DNA of 64,000 nucleotides from Primulina eburnea (GCF_022965805.1 NC_133110.1:36022317-36086316); one strand, 5' to 3'; shown: positions 23,954 to 35,823, numbered from the stretch's first letter. The notes: generated by a model from the sequence alone, not told the origin. A program made the numbers and translations.

Positions 23954-26581
23954 TCATGCGTCAACTGCGGTATCTTGCGCTGCCTGGAAAATAATAATGT
24001 AATAAGCATCACATAATTTGAGGGTTGACACACCAACTAGTTTTAATGCATATCAGCTTTATTATCAGATCGTATGGTTACATGGTAAGCCAGGTGAATT
24101 TAAGATTATAATGATATGATGAGTATCATAATCGTGCTTCGTGTACCTCCAATATTACTCGAGCTTCATGGTCAAATGTTTTACAAAGAATCTCATAGCT
24201 TTTTTGTACTCCCTGCAGAAGGTAATTTTAATAATCAGGTAAATATTCTATGATAGTCTCAAATGGATGAAAAGTATCGGAGTCAAGAGAGTGCTGACCA
24301 ATGGATCAACCCTTGAGGGTGAAATTGCAGAGATAGAGTATCTGCAGTGGAGAAGTTTTCGAATTGGTTGAGAACTTATAGAAACATCAACTATAGCAAC
24401 ATGCATTTCACAAAATCACATAAAGATAGAAATAGACAAACTCAGCCTCACAAAAAATTAATAGGCTGACTTTCGTGAGATAAAATCTCAATGAACCATT
24501 CCTCAAAACTATTCGTTGGAAATAAATATGGTGAATTTTCAATAACAGGAGTTTCAGCTTCGGCTGCTGCAAGTTTTTTGCTTAGGGGGCAAATACACGA
24601 GTAACAAATAAATATTGGCTTCAAAAAGTCATTCGGGTGCAAGGGACCGGGTGAAGCACAGCACATAGGGATACAGATGTGAATAACTGTGTCTGGAACT
24701 AGTTGATGTAGCAAAACAAAGCCACCTACAATGAATTATGATTCATAATCACAACGTTGAGCTATAACACTGGTGAAACAAGATTCTAATCTCCATTCGA
24801 GGCACTCAAATTTCAAAACTCATCAAGTTTGATAAGTATAACAATGTAAAAATAAAGGTCGTGGACAGTTCAAAAGATTACAAAATACCCTACCTAAGTT
24901 TACCGATGTAGAAGTCCATTGCTGGCGAATTGGTTCTTTGAACAGTTAGCACCACAGCTCCCATTTTATTCTACAAAAAGGATTGAATCAATTAATGAGT
25001 GGAATCAATTAAGTGGTAAAATCAAGGTGAAGACGGACACATGCCTAGAGCACCAAAATGTGTGGAATTTTACAGACATTGTTTTTGGTATTCATCAATT
25101 ACTATGCTAACACATCTTTTTACATGTAAACCTCGTTTTCCTTATTCTCAACATAACATTAACAGAATTTGGCGAAATGGGAATTTGAAAACTTAACCAC
25201 ACCTCACAAGCAATAAGCTCTACCAATTGCATTAAGATTTTCCCTATTCCCTTTCCTTGAACACGGGGCTCGAGCTGTAATTCATAAACATAGACAACAG
25301 GCACTTCTTCCGCCATAATGAATCGGTAATGCACAAAACCAATGATTGGGCCACTGCAATTACATGTCCTCCTCTTGCCAATTAAGTCAGACACTTTGAC
25401 AGAATCTTTATTCGAGATCTCATGCACAAAAATATATCGAGCTTCCTCTGAAATCATTTCCCTCCGCTTAATCTTTTCTTCTGCTGGCCATTCAGGTCCA
25501 TAGGGTGCCTCCATATTTAACTTTAAGATGAAAAAAATAAACAAATACTCATTAAAACTCAAAGAGATAAACACGGCATCATGTTCGTTATGTTTGAAAA
25601 AATAGAAAAAAAGATGCGTTATATATGTCAACCATGCCACCTTAAGAAGCTCTTGCACATATCGTTTTGCATAAAGTGAGAGCTTATTCCCACGGACAGA
25701 CTCCAAATGTATATACAAGCCTAGAAATAATAATATTAAAATTTAATAAAGCAATGTAGGTATAAGAATATAAAGAAGTCTACCATAAATGACAAGGAGT
25801 GGAGGAAAACAAGAGAAGATATCATTCACAAGATCGGCGAATGCTCACATTGGTACCACACTTAAAGAACAGGATACTATTCGAACCGGTAAATGGCCAA
25901 ATCCAGCTAACTTTTAAAAGGCCAAATCCAGCTAACGTTTCTTGAACTTCTGGTCACCAGTAAAATCCTTCCATTTACAAACCATTTCCATACATATACC
26001 GAACGCCACAATAAATATTTGGCTTCATTTTCTAGCCCTCTTTTCCTCTTCCAAGAACGAAACAAGACATGACACCCTCATCTTTATTCTCTTCCCAAGA
26101 AATAGCACATCTCCTACCTCTTGGTCGCTCCACGAAAAATGCTCAATTATTAGAATATCAACTGGGCCATTGAAAGTTTCTATACTCAATGTGCCATCAA
26201 AGATCACAAGGACCCAAGAAACTTTTGCAAAGATTTTTTTTTTTCTTGGAGCTGCTAATTGAAAATTCAACACACAAAAATAAATGGGGAAAAAAAAAAC
26301 CATTGATACATAAACTATTTAACGAACCATTTTTATGGTAGTGGCGGAACTGTGGGAAGCAAGAAAGATGGTCTTTCAAGGAAGAAGCAGCTCCAATTAT
26401 TCCTTCGATTGATTTCTTTCTCTCCAGCACCTGCCGGAAACATATCTTGAAAATCAATAACATGAAAATAAATCACAATTTAAAAAAAAAAAAAGAAAAG
26501 AAAGAACTGGGTAATATTGGCGTGTACCTCTCTTCTTTTAACCTTTCTTCCGCAGCCATAATCAGTTGATTTTGCCACCAT
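23954..26581 (-). CDS. NAA40: N-alpha-acetyltransferase 40 (NatD-type), eight exons, apparent 1-bp frame problem in exon 5
   Basis: Exons on the minus strand: 26581-26528, 26430-26328, 25720-25641, 25520-25203, 24971-24894, 24341-24299, 24212-24147 and 23983-23954, all with AG acceptors and GT donors. NatD enzymes acetylate the N-terminus of histones H4 and H2A. Family landmarks appear in order: LKDHLSCFPQFRHY, EARYIFVHEI, the acetyl-CoA loop LEPRVQGKGIGKILMQL, GAVVLTVQRTN.PAMDFY, YSISAISPSRVDPL and SYEILCKTFDHEA. The start 26581 is chosen because it alone keeps phase with exon 2. The exons sum to 772 nt, one too many: exon 5 has four C at 24960-24963 where the frame needs three. A donor 2 nt downstream in exon 4 would also restore phase. 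Otherwise the gene looks intact. Confidence 0.85.
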
Positions 26582-26749
26582 CGCCAATCTCGCGGGCAAG
26601 TTCTTGATGCCACCTCCCAACCTCTCGCAGCCTTTTATTTTTTTTTTTTGTAAAATTTTAGTTTTTGTTTTTGTAAATATAATATAATTGTTTTTATATT
26701 ACTAAAGAAATATCAAATAATATTGATAATAAAACTAATACGGTAAAAA

Positions 26750-26920
26750 AAACTTGTGTGAGACGGTCTCACAGGTAGTATTTTGTGAGACGGATCTCTT
26801 ATTTGGGCCATTCATGAAAATATATTATTTTTTATTTTAAATATATTACTTTTTATTGTGATATCGGTAGGGTTGACCCGTCTCACAAATAAAGATTTGT
26901 GGTGTCGTCTCACAAGATAC
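26750..26920 (-). repeat. GTGAGACGGTCTCAC-family dispersed repeat, copy 3
   Basis: Starts AACTTGTGTGAGACGGTCTC and ends near GTCGTCTCACAAG, in reverse orientation to copies 1, 2 and 4. It lies about 75 bp from copy 4, forming an inverted pair. Confidence 0.8.
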
Positions 26921-26994
26921 AAATGATAAAAATAATGATGCTAACATTTTTAAAATTAGAAATCGAATAAAGTTAACAACATCAATAGTAAATA

Positions 26995-27171
26995 GAGTAG
27001 GTCTCATATGAGACCGTCTCACGGATCTCAATCTGTGAGACGGGTCAACCCTACCCATATTCACCATAAAAAGTAATACTCTTAGCATAAAAAGCAATAC
27101 TTTTTCATAGATTACCCAAATAAAGATACGCTTCACAAAATATGATCCGTAAGACCATCTCACACAAATTT
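26995..27171 (+). repeat. GTGAGACGGTCTCAC-family dispersed repeat, copy 4
   Basis: Begins GGTCTCATATGAGACCGTCT and ends ACCATCTCACACAAATTTTT. Closely resembles copy 2. Confidence 0.8.
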
Positions 27172-27814
27172 TTGCCCAGTAAATAATAATGTTACTGAAA
27201 TTTAGTATAAACCAAATTAATCGAAATGACAGGCATAATCAATTTAATTCGGAAATTGTTTTCAATAATTCAATTTTTTTTTTTTTTTGAAAATCATTTA
27301 ATCAGCTTATCCTGTTTCATTTAAGATTTTTTTATAAAAATATCAGTAACAAACTAGTTTCAAAATAAAATTCAATACTTTTACATTTTAGTATAATGTT
27401 TTTATTTGTTTAAAAAAAAAAAACCTACAAAATTGTTTATCAAAAACCAATCAGAGTTAACTGAAACTATTGTTTGATTTAGACCATTAAAAAAATATAA
27501 GTTTTTATTTGCATGTAATTAAATAATATATATTTTAAAAAATGAAGTTGGGAAACGAGATGGGATAAACTTCAACCCGCTAAAAAGGAAGCAACAGAGT
27601 ACCCTCACACCTACAGACAAAGCTTCCAAAAGTTGATGCATAAACTTTTCTCATCCTTATTTTCTTTTTTCAAATTTTAACCTTTCAGAATCACCATGGA
27701 AAGATCTATCACTTTATATACTATTTCCTTTTTGGGTTCAGATTTATGAATTACCAGTCTGTTGGGGTAAAGAGTTGGGAGACTTCTTTGGTTGATTCCT
27801 AACATACGAATAAT
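27172..27814. other. Intergenic, AT-rich
   Basis: No gene or recognisable element; several poly(A) and poly(T) tracts. Confidence 0.4.
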
Positions 27815-28499
27815 CATGGTTCGCCGGAACGGCCGCGACGCGGCTGGAACGATCGTTCCGGAACTGGAACGGCGACTGCCGTTCCAAAATTTCAGGGCAA
27901 ATCGGTGAGTGTTTTTAGCGCCGTTCTTCGGCTTTTTAGCGGCGATTTAACGACGATGCGGAACGGAACGGCCTTGCGCAACGTGAAATCCGAATTTTCA
28001 ACTTTCACATGGACATGAATTTTGTTTTTGTTGATGAAGAAGAAGATGATTGAAGTCATGGTTGGACGAAACGGGAACGGAAACCTTGACGAGGTTCTGG
28101 GGTGTGTAGGTTGATGGCTTGTATCGACGTTTCATATATCAAAAACGGGAATTTAACGCCGGAACGGAACGGAAAAAGATTTGTACAGCTGCAACATGAA
28201 CAAAAATAGTATATTTAATTTTTGATATGGTTGGAAATATTTTAAATATAATGACGATATAAATTGTGTTCAATAAATTGTTAATAAAATTTTAAAAATA
28301 TTTTAATTTCTTATTTACATCAAATAATCTATTTAAATAATATTTATTTTAATTTTCATATTTCTAAATATTTTCTAAAAATTTATATATTTATAATATT
28401 TTTTTTAAAATACCAGTTTCGCGGCCGTTTCGCGAAATTTCATTGTAACTGGAACGGTAGCATCTGTTCCGATCTTCGCGACCGCGATAGCGAACCATG
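27815..28499. mobile_element. Non-autonomous DNA element with CATGGTTCGC ends, 685 bp
   Basis: Starts CATGGTTCGCCGGAACGG and ends CGATAGCGAACCATG, giving 10-bp perfect inverted termini. The outer parts are GC-rich with many GGAACGG units while the core is AT-rich. ATACGA occurs on both flanks (near 27804 and 28501), a possible imperfect target duplication. No coding sequence. Class not determined. Confidence 0.55.
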
Positions 28500-28540
28500 C
28501 ATACGATAGTTAGCTAGAATAATATGTGTACAAGGGATAG

Positions 28541-28960
28541 ATGTTGATGTACAGAAACAGCTGCAAGAAAATCCGAAAACCAGATAGAAATTGGTTCACA
28601 GTACAATTTAAATGTGAAAAGCTTGGATCGTCCTGTTTTGTGTGTGGCTGCCTTGGACACACACTGGGATTTTTCGAGATCATGGTTTCGTCAAAAGACA
28701 AGAATATTTATGGGGATCATCAACATCGAAAACTTCTAAATGGCTGCGTGAAAATTCAACCATGATTGTCTTGTGTTGGCAGAAAACCAATCTGATTCTT
28801 ATTTGTTGGCAGGTCCTGGTTGTCAAGCCTCCGACAAACATGATTGTCTTGAGTTGGAGCTGCCGAGGATTGGATCATACTCATGCAGTTCCCAATATTC
28901 ATGAATTAGTACATTCTCTTAATATTGGAAGTTTACACAAAATTTATTTGATTAATTAGA
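28541..28960 (+). pseudogene. LINE (L1-type) fragment: ORF1 zinc knuckle and start of endonuclease
   Basis: 28541-28765 encodes FKCEKLGSSCFVCGCLGHTL, the end of a DUF4283/zinc-knuckle ORF1 protein of plant LINEs with its last Cys lost. About 28840-28950 encodes MIVLSWSCRGLDHTHAV, the characteristic opening of the LINE apurinic endonuclease domain. Both are short and in different frames. This is a relic with no reverse transcriptase nearby. Confidence 0.65.
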
Positions 28961-29289
28961 ACACGTTGTTTCAAACAGTTTAGACCAAAACGATGATTCG
29001 ACATATGATATATAAAACAAAATACATTATAGCGTAACACGATTTACCCAATATATTGTCCCCTTTTTAACTTTCATCTGGAAGTGGCTTCATTTATCCA
29101 GTATATAAGATTTACAATAAACAGAAAAAAATTAGAGGTCAAGCCTTTTAGACTTAGTGAGGATAATAACATGAGTTACCTAATCATACATAAAGTCAAG
29201 CAACAATATATCGGCACAAATTCAATATGCTATGATTTGTGGTAATGAAATCGTGGCAATAAAATAATGTTCAATACAATGAAATGACT

Positions 29290-29640
29290 GTTCTGGATTC
29301 TAATATTAATAATTTGGGCTAAATAAATGGCTCTCACCAACATTTAGTGTAACATTTTTTCCCACATACTCAAGTAGGATCTGTAACATCTGTAAAATTG
29401 ATCATTCATGAGTTATTATGGACTCACATTTTCGGACCAAAATTCACGTTATTCAGATGAACCATATGCCCGAGTTGATAATTCGTTGTTCATTGAACTC
29501 ATTTTTCAGACCAAAGTCTTGTTGTCTAGTTGACTAAAAATCTAGTACATTGTCTGTTGTCCATGTTCCAATCATTCATTCACTTACAGTAGCTAGTAGC
29601 TGATTGATAAATAATCGAGAACCAAACACATCGAACAATC
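29290..29640 (-). repeat. Dispersed repeat shared, inverted, with 58.5-58.85 kb
   Basis: Strings such as ATACTCAAGTAG, TGATCATT.ATGAG and TTTTCGGACC.AA..C match the reverse complement of 58480-58850. The family is unidentified; no coding sequence. Confidence 0.55.
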
Positions 29641-29742
29641 AAATATTTAGGATAATATGACCAATTAAATTTCAAAATATACAATGTGATGTAATATAAA
29701 AGTAATAGTAGATGAAAATTATTGTAAACTGCAAGTCAAATT

Positions 29743-30336
29743 AGGGATGTCAATGGAGTGGGTATGGGACGGGTATGGCTAAACCCAAGACCCGTCCCAT
29801 GAAGAAAATTTCGACCCATTACCAACCCCATCCACCTCGGTTAAATATTCTTTGGACCCGTCTCACCTCGAATACGAAACGGGGCGGGTTAGACCCATGA
29901 GATCCGTGAGACCCGAATTTTTTCAAATGAAAACATTAATCTTCTTTGAGAGACACCTTGAGGCTTGAACTACTAGCATTAGCGTATAGTTATGGTGGTG
30001 CAGGGACATTATGACTTTATTTATAATTGGTCTACTTATTTGGATAATAAACTAAAGCCCAATCCAAAACAGAATCAGACATGTCTATGGTTGACCTTGA
30101 GGTGAGATACTAAAAAAATAAAAATTAATAAAACTAAATCTTAGAATATTTATATCCACGTATATGGGGCGGGTATGATACGGGTATTATAGGACCCATG
30201 ACCCGTCCCATACCCATATGTGTCTGAAAAACTGGACCCGAGAGCCACCCCATGACCCATTTAGTATGTCCAAACATGTCCAGATGAGAGGGGTCTATTG
30301 CGGGTCTGAGTAAAACCCAGATTCATTGACATCCCT
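29743..30336. mobile_element. hAT-like non-autonomous element, 594 bp
   Basis: Ends AGGGATGTCAATG and CATTGACATCCCT are 13-bp perfect inverted repeats. Flanks are GTCAAATT (29735-29742) and GTCAAATA (30337-30344), an 8-bp target duplication with one mismatch, typical of hAT. The interior repeats GACCCGTCCCAT and ATGGGACGGGT-type words and has no ORF. Confidence 0.8.
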
Positions 30337-30580
30337 GTCAAATATTATTATTCAAGAAATCGATAGTTAATATCACTTTGATAACTTACGATCTTGCTTT
30401 TGGTTTGTTTATGAGATGTGCCAAAAAAAATTGTCATTCTGTTTTGATAATTGTCCAATTTCGGATGTAGAAATCACTTTTATTGTTCCCATAGAAGTGA
30501 TAGCCCGAGAGCTAGTTGCAGCGGGATCACTTAAAAGAGTAATTTATTTGGTTTGACAGTTCATTTGTTCTTGATGTCTA

Positions 30581-31026
30581 TGTTGGTCCCACGTGCGGAA
30601 TTTGAGATAATAAAAGCCGAAAATAAAGAATAAACTGGACACCGAGATTTACGTGGAAAACCCCTAAAAATTATTAGGGTAAAAACCACGGACAAGATGA
30701 AAAGAATTTCCACTATAATATTTTGTGGTGTACAACTCACTCACTGTGTTTCCAAAGAGAACACACACTCTCTCAATACAGGAGAACAAACACCTCACAA
30801 ATATTATAGAACTAAGCACGCAAATGCTTATAAGATGAGAGAAAACTCGAAGAAGGGATTGAGAATGGGATGCAATGAAATGCAGAATGATGCATCTATT
30901 TATAGATGCACCATTACAATGTGAATCCTTCGTCTGAAAATCAGCTGCCTAACAAACGTATTCAAATTGTTCTTTGATTATTTAGTCAATAATGTACCTA
31001 GCATTTATTGCATGTCTCTACCGACA
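30581..31026 (-). repeat. Copia 3' LTR
   Basis: 446 bp, TGTTGGTCCC to CTACCGACA as printed. On the coding strand it starts TGTCGG and ends CAACA. Confidence 0.93.
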
Positions 31027-31038
31027 TTTCTCCCACTT
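31027..31038 (-). promoter_or_regulatory. Copia polypurine tract
   Basis: Reads AAGTGGGAGAAA on the minus strand, directly before the 3' LTR. Confidence 0.8.
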
Positions 31039-31102
31039 GGAGATTTGATTGAGAATCAAACATATCTCCACACATCCTTTCAATCTTGCCATCCCCTGCT
31101 GC

Positions 31103-32482
31103 TTACGTTTCTGCTAGGCCACTTGAGAATCTACACCACTCAAACTTATCAGTGTTTACTGGCTTGGTCAGAAAATCAGCTATGTTTTCCTTCGTATGGA
31201 TCTTCTGCATATCCACGCTTCCTTCTTCTACTACTTCTCGTACAAAGTGAAATTGTACTCCAATGTGTTTCGTCCTGAAATGAAAAGCTGGATTCCTTGC
31301 GATGTGCAAGGCACTCTGACTGTCACAAAACAAAGGAACATTCTCTTGTTTGTGTCCGATCTCCTCCAATAACCTTTTAGTCCATATTGCCTCCTTGCAA
31401 GCTTGAGTAGCTGCCATATATTCCGCCTCTGTTGTAGATAACGCCACAACTGTCTGCAATTTTGAAACCCAGCTTACTGCTCCTCCTGCAAGCGTAAACA
31501 CATAACCATTAGTAGATTTCATCTTATCAGGATCACCTGCATAATCTGAATCGACAAAGCCCCTGAGTGTAAAATCCAATCCTCCATAACATAATGCAGC
31601 ATTCGAGGTACCCTTAATATATCGAAGGATCCTCTTAACAGTGCTCCAATGCTCTCTTCCAGGATTCGCCATATACCGACTAACTGTTCCCACTGCTTGA
31701 GCAATGTCCGGTCTTGTACATATCATGGCGAACATCAAACTTCCCACTGCTGATGCATATGGTACTCGAGACATCTCCATCCTCTCTGCTTCACTGCTAG
31801 GACACATCTCAGAGGATAACTTCAAGTTAACAGGAAGAGGGGTCAATATTGGCTTACTATCTTGCATGTTGAAGCGTTGCAAGACTTTCTTCAAATAATT
31901 TTTCTGGGAAAGCCAAATCTTTCTGTTACTTCTGTCTCGGTGAACTTGCATCCCTAGAATCTTGTTTGCTGGTCCCAAGTCCTTCATATCAAATTCCCTA
32001 GCCAACTGTGCCTTCAATCCTTGGACATGATCTTTGTTGGGGCCTGCTACCAACATATCGTCCACATACAACAGCAAAATAATATAATCATCACCAAACC
32101 TCTTGAAATACGTACAAGGGTCTGCACTCAATCTGTTGTATCCAAGGCTCATGATATAGGAATCAAATCTCTTGTACCAACACCTCGGCGCCTGTTTGAG
32201 ACCGTACAGAGATTTCTTTAACCTGCAAACCAAGTTCTCTTTGCCTTTTTCTGCAAAACCTTCTGGCTGGAGCATATAAATTTCTTCTTCAAGATTTCCA
32301 TGAAAAAATGCTGTTTTCACATCTAGCTGTTCTAGATGTAGGTCAAACACCACACACAATGCCAACACCACTCTGACTGTTGTAAGCCGAACCACAGGTG
32401 AAAATATCTCATTGAAGTCAATGCCTTCTTTCTGAGCATACCCTTTTACCACCAATCTAGCACGATATCGCTCCACTTGGTT
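31103..32482 (-). pseudogene. Copia pol, 3' part: reverse transcriptase and RNase H
   Basis: An open frame on the minus strand continues pol after the nested insertion. It shows RYRARLVVKGYAQKEG, VKTAFFHGNLEEEIYM, the polymerase motif LLLYVDDMLVAG, the RNase H signature VSWVSKLQTVVALSTTEAEY and the tail TKHIGVQFHFVRE. No stop lies within it. It is separated from its 5' part by 32483-35823. Discounting that insertion and one copy of TGGTT, the frame on both sides is the same. Confidence 0.9.
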
Positions 32483-33987
32483 TGTAGTGACCCGTTCCAG
32501 AATCACCTACTAGTTGAGAACTAAGCATGCAACTAACTTAATTAACAATAATCAGAGATAACAGCGGAAAAGTCAACAACAATACCGATTATACAACCCA
32601 ATCGAAGTCTAGAATAACTCAAAAATAAAAATACCCAATACAACCATATCGAATCAAAACAATACCGATAAACTAAACCAACCAGATACTCACGTCCTCC
32701 TCCTGCTCCTCCTGAGCTGTCCAACCTGAGGCCTGCCCCGTGGGAAAATGGGGTGTCCAAGAATAAACAAAACCGAGGACGTGAGCGATAAGAACGCCCA
32801 GTACAAAAATATGAGTATACAGACCTATATGAAATGCACATGCTATGATCATGATACCGGGGTAGTCAAGAAACAGGAGTCACAAAAGGATCTCAACAAT
32901 GCTCAGTCTAGAGGCGCCAAGTGGATAGTGCCGCGCGGTACACCTCTGGGTCACTGCATCCACTACAAGACAGACGTGGACCTAAAATGTCCCGGACCAC
33001 CGAAGCCCTCCCGACCCGTCGGCCACTGTGTACTCTCGGTGTCCATGCGTCCACAAGACAGGGCTGAGCGGCCCCAAGATATAGCTTATCTCGAAAGAGA
33101 TACAGCTCAACAGTAAAGGCTATCTCGAAGGAGGTACGGCTCAACATGAAATGCAACGTGCAGTAATAAACGTGACATAATAGCATGCATCATATGACAT
33201 ATATCAATGCACCACATAATCATGCAACACATATAAGAATGTATACTCAACCAGGATATCTCGGATAGTACTTTCGTACCTCTATCACAGCAAGCCTAGC
33301 CTTACGCAACACCGCTAATCAGGTCTAGAACAAGCCTACGCATCAAAAGCATACTCAATCAATACAACCATGCTCGACTAGCAAAACCAGTACTCCCTAG
33401 TACTACCAAAGGTTTATGGTTTACCTTCGTCCGTCGACAGCCCTTTGATGTCGATTGCCTTGAAACTCAGGCGCCGCTACGCTACTACTCCTGGCAGCTC
33501 TTGGCTATCGCTCGACCAACAACTAACCCTAGAAACCTTCCAAACTCTCCAAAATGAGAGAAAACTCAAGAAATTGGCAAGTCAAAAATGAGAAATCCGA
33601 GCACTATTTATAGGCCATGTTCGGATCCTCCGAACAACACTTCGGAACGTCCGAACGCTACGTGTCCAATGGCTCTTGACAGCTCATGATCGGATCCTCC
33701 GATCATACACTTCGGACCGTCCGAACATGCACGTGTCCAGCTGCTCTTGACACCTCATGATCGGATTCAACGAACTACACTTCGGAACGTCCGAACTCCC
33801 ACGTGTCGATCAACTCTTGACACCTAATGATCGGATCCACCGAACTCACTTCGGATCGTCCGAACGTGTCGGTGCTACCGAACCATCTTCGGTCCGTCCG
33901 ATTATGACCACGGTCAAAATTACACATTAAACCTTCTTAATCACCATTAATCCGTTAATTACCCAATTTGGAATTCGGGCTACTACA
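32483..33987 (-). repeat. 3' LTR of the deleted gypsy element, 1505 bp
   Basis: TGTAGTGACCCG to GGGCTACTACA as printed. On the coding strand it contains CTATAAATAG (about 33605-33615), a TATA box, with the palindrome array upstream of it, so U3 is at the high-coordinate end. ORFs inside it recur in the other LTR and are not genes. Confidence 0.93.
33615..33905 (-). repeat. U3 palindrome and G-box array (3' LTR)
   Basis: About five imperfect modules of roughly 60 bp, each combining TTCGGAACGTCCGAAC-type palindromes, CACGTGTC (G-box core) and CTCTTGACA..TCATGATCGG. The array lies immediately upstream of the TATA box on the minus strand, where an enhancer would be expected. Confidence 0.8.
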
Positions 33988-34318
33988 TTCTCCCCCCCTT
34001 AAAACGATTTCGTCCTCGAAATCAAGCTTAGAGAATGAACAAAACGAAATAACAACATCGTTACCCTCAAAATCTAAAGGACAACCCATCACTAGACGCT
34101 TCGCTAACACCGAATGACCCATCGGAGTAGAAACAGAAAGAATGACGTCTACGATCGTCCTGGTCACCCCAACGACCTACACTCCCCTGACTACTCTCAT
34201 CACCAAAGTGGTCAGCCATTGCTACAACATAGAATGGGGAAACTAGTAAAATGGTCCACGAAAAATCCCAAAACAGAATCTATATCCCAAAATCGTACGC
34301 ATGCTCTGATACCATAAA
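33988..34318 (-). pseudogene. Remnant interior of the deleted gypsy element
   Basis: Only 331 bp. Reading the minus strand: primer site (34303-34314), then a short frame including STPMGHSVLAKRLVMGCPL, which resembles the gypsy protease region, then TTTCGAGGACGAAAT and the polypurine tract AAGGGGGGGAGAA (33988-34000). Gag, reverse transcriptase and integrase are missing. Confidence 0.75.
34303..34314 (-). promoter_or_regulatory. Primer binding site of the deleted gypsy element
   Basis: TGGTATCAGAGC on the minus strand, four bases from the 5' LTR end. Confidence 0.88.
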
Positions 34319-35823
34319 TGTAGTGACCCGTTCCAGAATCACCTACTAGGCAAGAACTAAGCATGCAACTAACTTAATTAACAATAATCAGAGATAACAG
34401 CGGAAAAGTCAACAACAATACCGATTATACAACCCAATCGAAGTCTAGAATAACTCAAAAATAAAAATACCCAATACAACCATATCGAATCAAAACAATA
34501 CCGATAAACTAAACCAACCAGATACTCACGTCCTCCTCCTGCTCCTCCTGAGCTGTCCAACCTGAGGCCTGCCCCGTGGGAAAATGGGGTGTCCAAGAAT
34601 AAACAAAACCGAGGACGTGAGCGATAAGAACGCCCAGTACAAAAATATGAGTATACAGACCTATATGAAATGCACATGCTATGATCATGATACCGGGGTA
34701 GTCAAGAAACAGGAGTCACAAAAGGATCTCAACAATGCTCAGTCTAGAGGCGCCAAGTGGATAGTGCCGCGCGGTACACCTCTGGGTCACTGCATCCACT
34801 ACAAGACAGACGTGGACCTAAAATGTCCCGGACCACCGAAGCCCTCCCGACCCGTCGGCCACTGTGTACTCTCGGTGTCCATGCGTCCACAAGACAGGGC
34901 TGAGCGGCCCCAAGATATAGCTTATCTCGAAAGAGATACAGCTCAACAGTAAAGGCTATCTCGAAGGAGGTACGGCTCAACATGAAATGCAACGTGCAGT
35001 AATAAACGTGACATAATAGCATGCATCATATGACATATATCAATGCACCACATAATCATGCAACACATATAAGAATGTATACTCAACCAGGATATCTCGG
35101 ATAGTACTTTCGTACCTCTATCACAGCAAGCCTAGCCTTACGCAACACCGCTAATCAGGTCTAGAACAAGCCTACGCATCAAAAGCATACTCAATCAATA
35201 CTACCATGCTCGACTAGCAAAACCAGTACTCCCTAGTACTACCAAAGGTTTAGGGTTTACCTTCGTCCGTCGACAGCCCTTTGATGTCGATTGCCTTGAA
35301 ACTCAGGCGCCGCTACGCTACTACTCCTGGCAGCTCTTGGCTATCGCTCGACCAACAACTAACCCTAGAAACCTTCCAAACTCTCCAAAATGAGAGAAAA
35401 CTCAAGAAATTGGCAAGTCAAAAATGAGAAATCCGAGCACTATTTATAGGCCATGTTCGGATCCTCCGAATAACACTTCGGAACGTCCGAACGCTACGTG
35501 TCCAATGGCTCTTGACAGCTCATGATCGGATCCTCCGATCATACACTTCGGACCGTCCGAACATGCACGTGTCCAGCTGCTCTTGACACCTCATGATCGG
35601 ATTCAACGAACTACACTTCGGAACGTCCGAACTCCCACGTGTCGATCAACTCTTGACACCTAATGATCGGATCCACCGAACTCACTTCGGATCGTCCGAA
35701 CGTGTCGGTGCTACCGAACCATCTTCGGTCCGTCCGATTATGACCACGGTCAAAATTACACATTAAACCTTCTTAATCACCATTAATCCGTTAATTACCC
35801 AATTTGGAATTCGGGCTACTACA
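34319..35823 (-). repeat. 5' LTR of the deleted gypsy element, 1505 bp
   Basis: Same length as its partner (offset 1836). The equivalent palindrome array is at 35451-35741. Differences noticed include TTGA/GCAA near position 30 of the LTR and single changes such as TTATGG/TTAGGG. Confidence 0.93.

Larger units (their letters stand above)
32483..35823 (-). mobile_element. Internally deleted gypsy element nested in copia pol
   Basis: Two 1505-bp LTRs (32483-33987 and 34319-35823) flank only 331 bp of internal sequence. Flanks TGGTT (32478-32482 and 35824-35828) are a perfect target duplication. Primer site and polypurine tract are present in minus orientation, so the element can still be mobilised in trans in principle. 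The LTRs differ at only a handful of positions. It is LARD/TRIM-like in lacking genes, but long LTRs with a very short interior are unusual. Confidence 0.92.

Noticed and set aside
24448..24714. 88-codon ORF within the NatD gene
   Set aside because: It lies in intron 5 between well-supported exons and shows no family similarity.
32542..35022. Repeated ORFs of 92-122 codons in both 1505-bp repeats
   Set aside because: They fall inside LTRs in several frames and on both strands, with no recognisable domain.
32483..35823. A tandem 1.5-kb segmental duplication
   Set aside because: The two copies have TG/CA ends, a primer site and polypurine tract between them, and a TGGTT target duplication, so they are LTRs.
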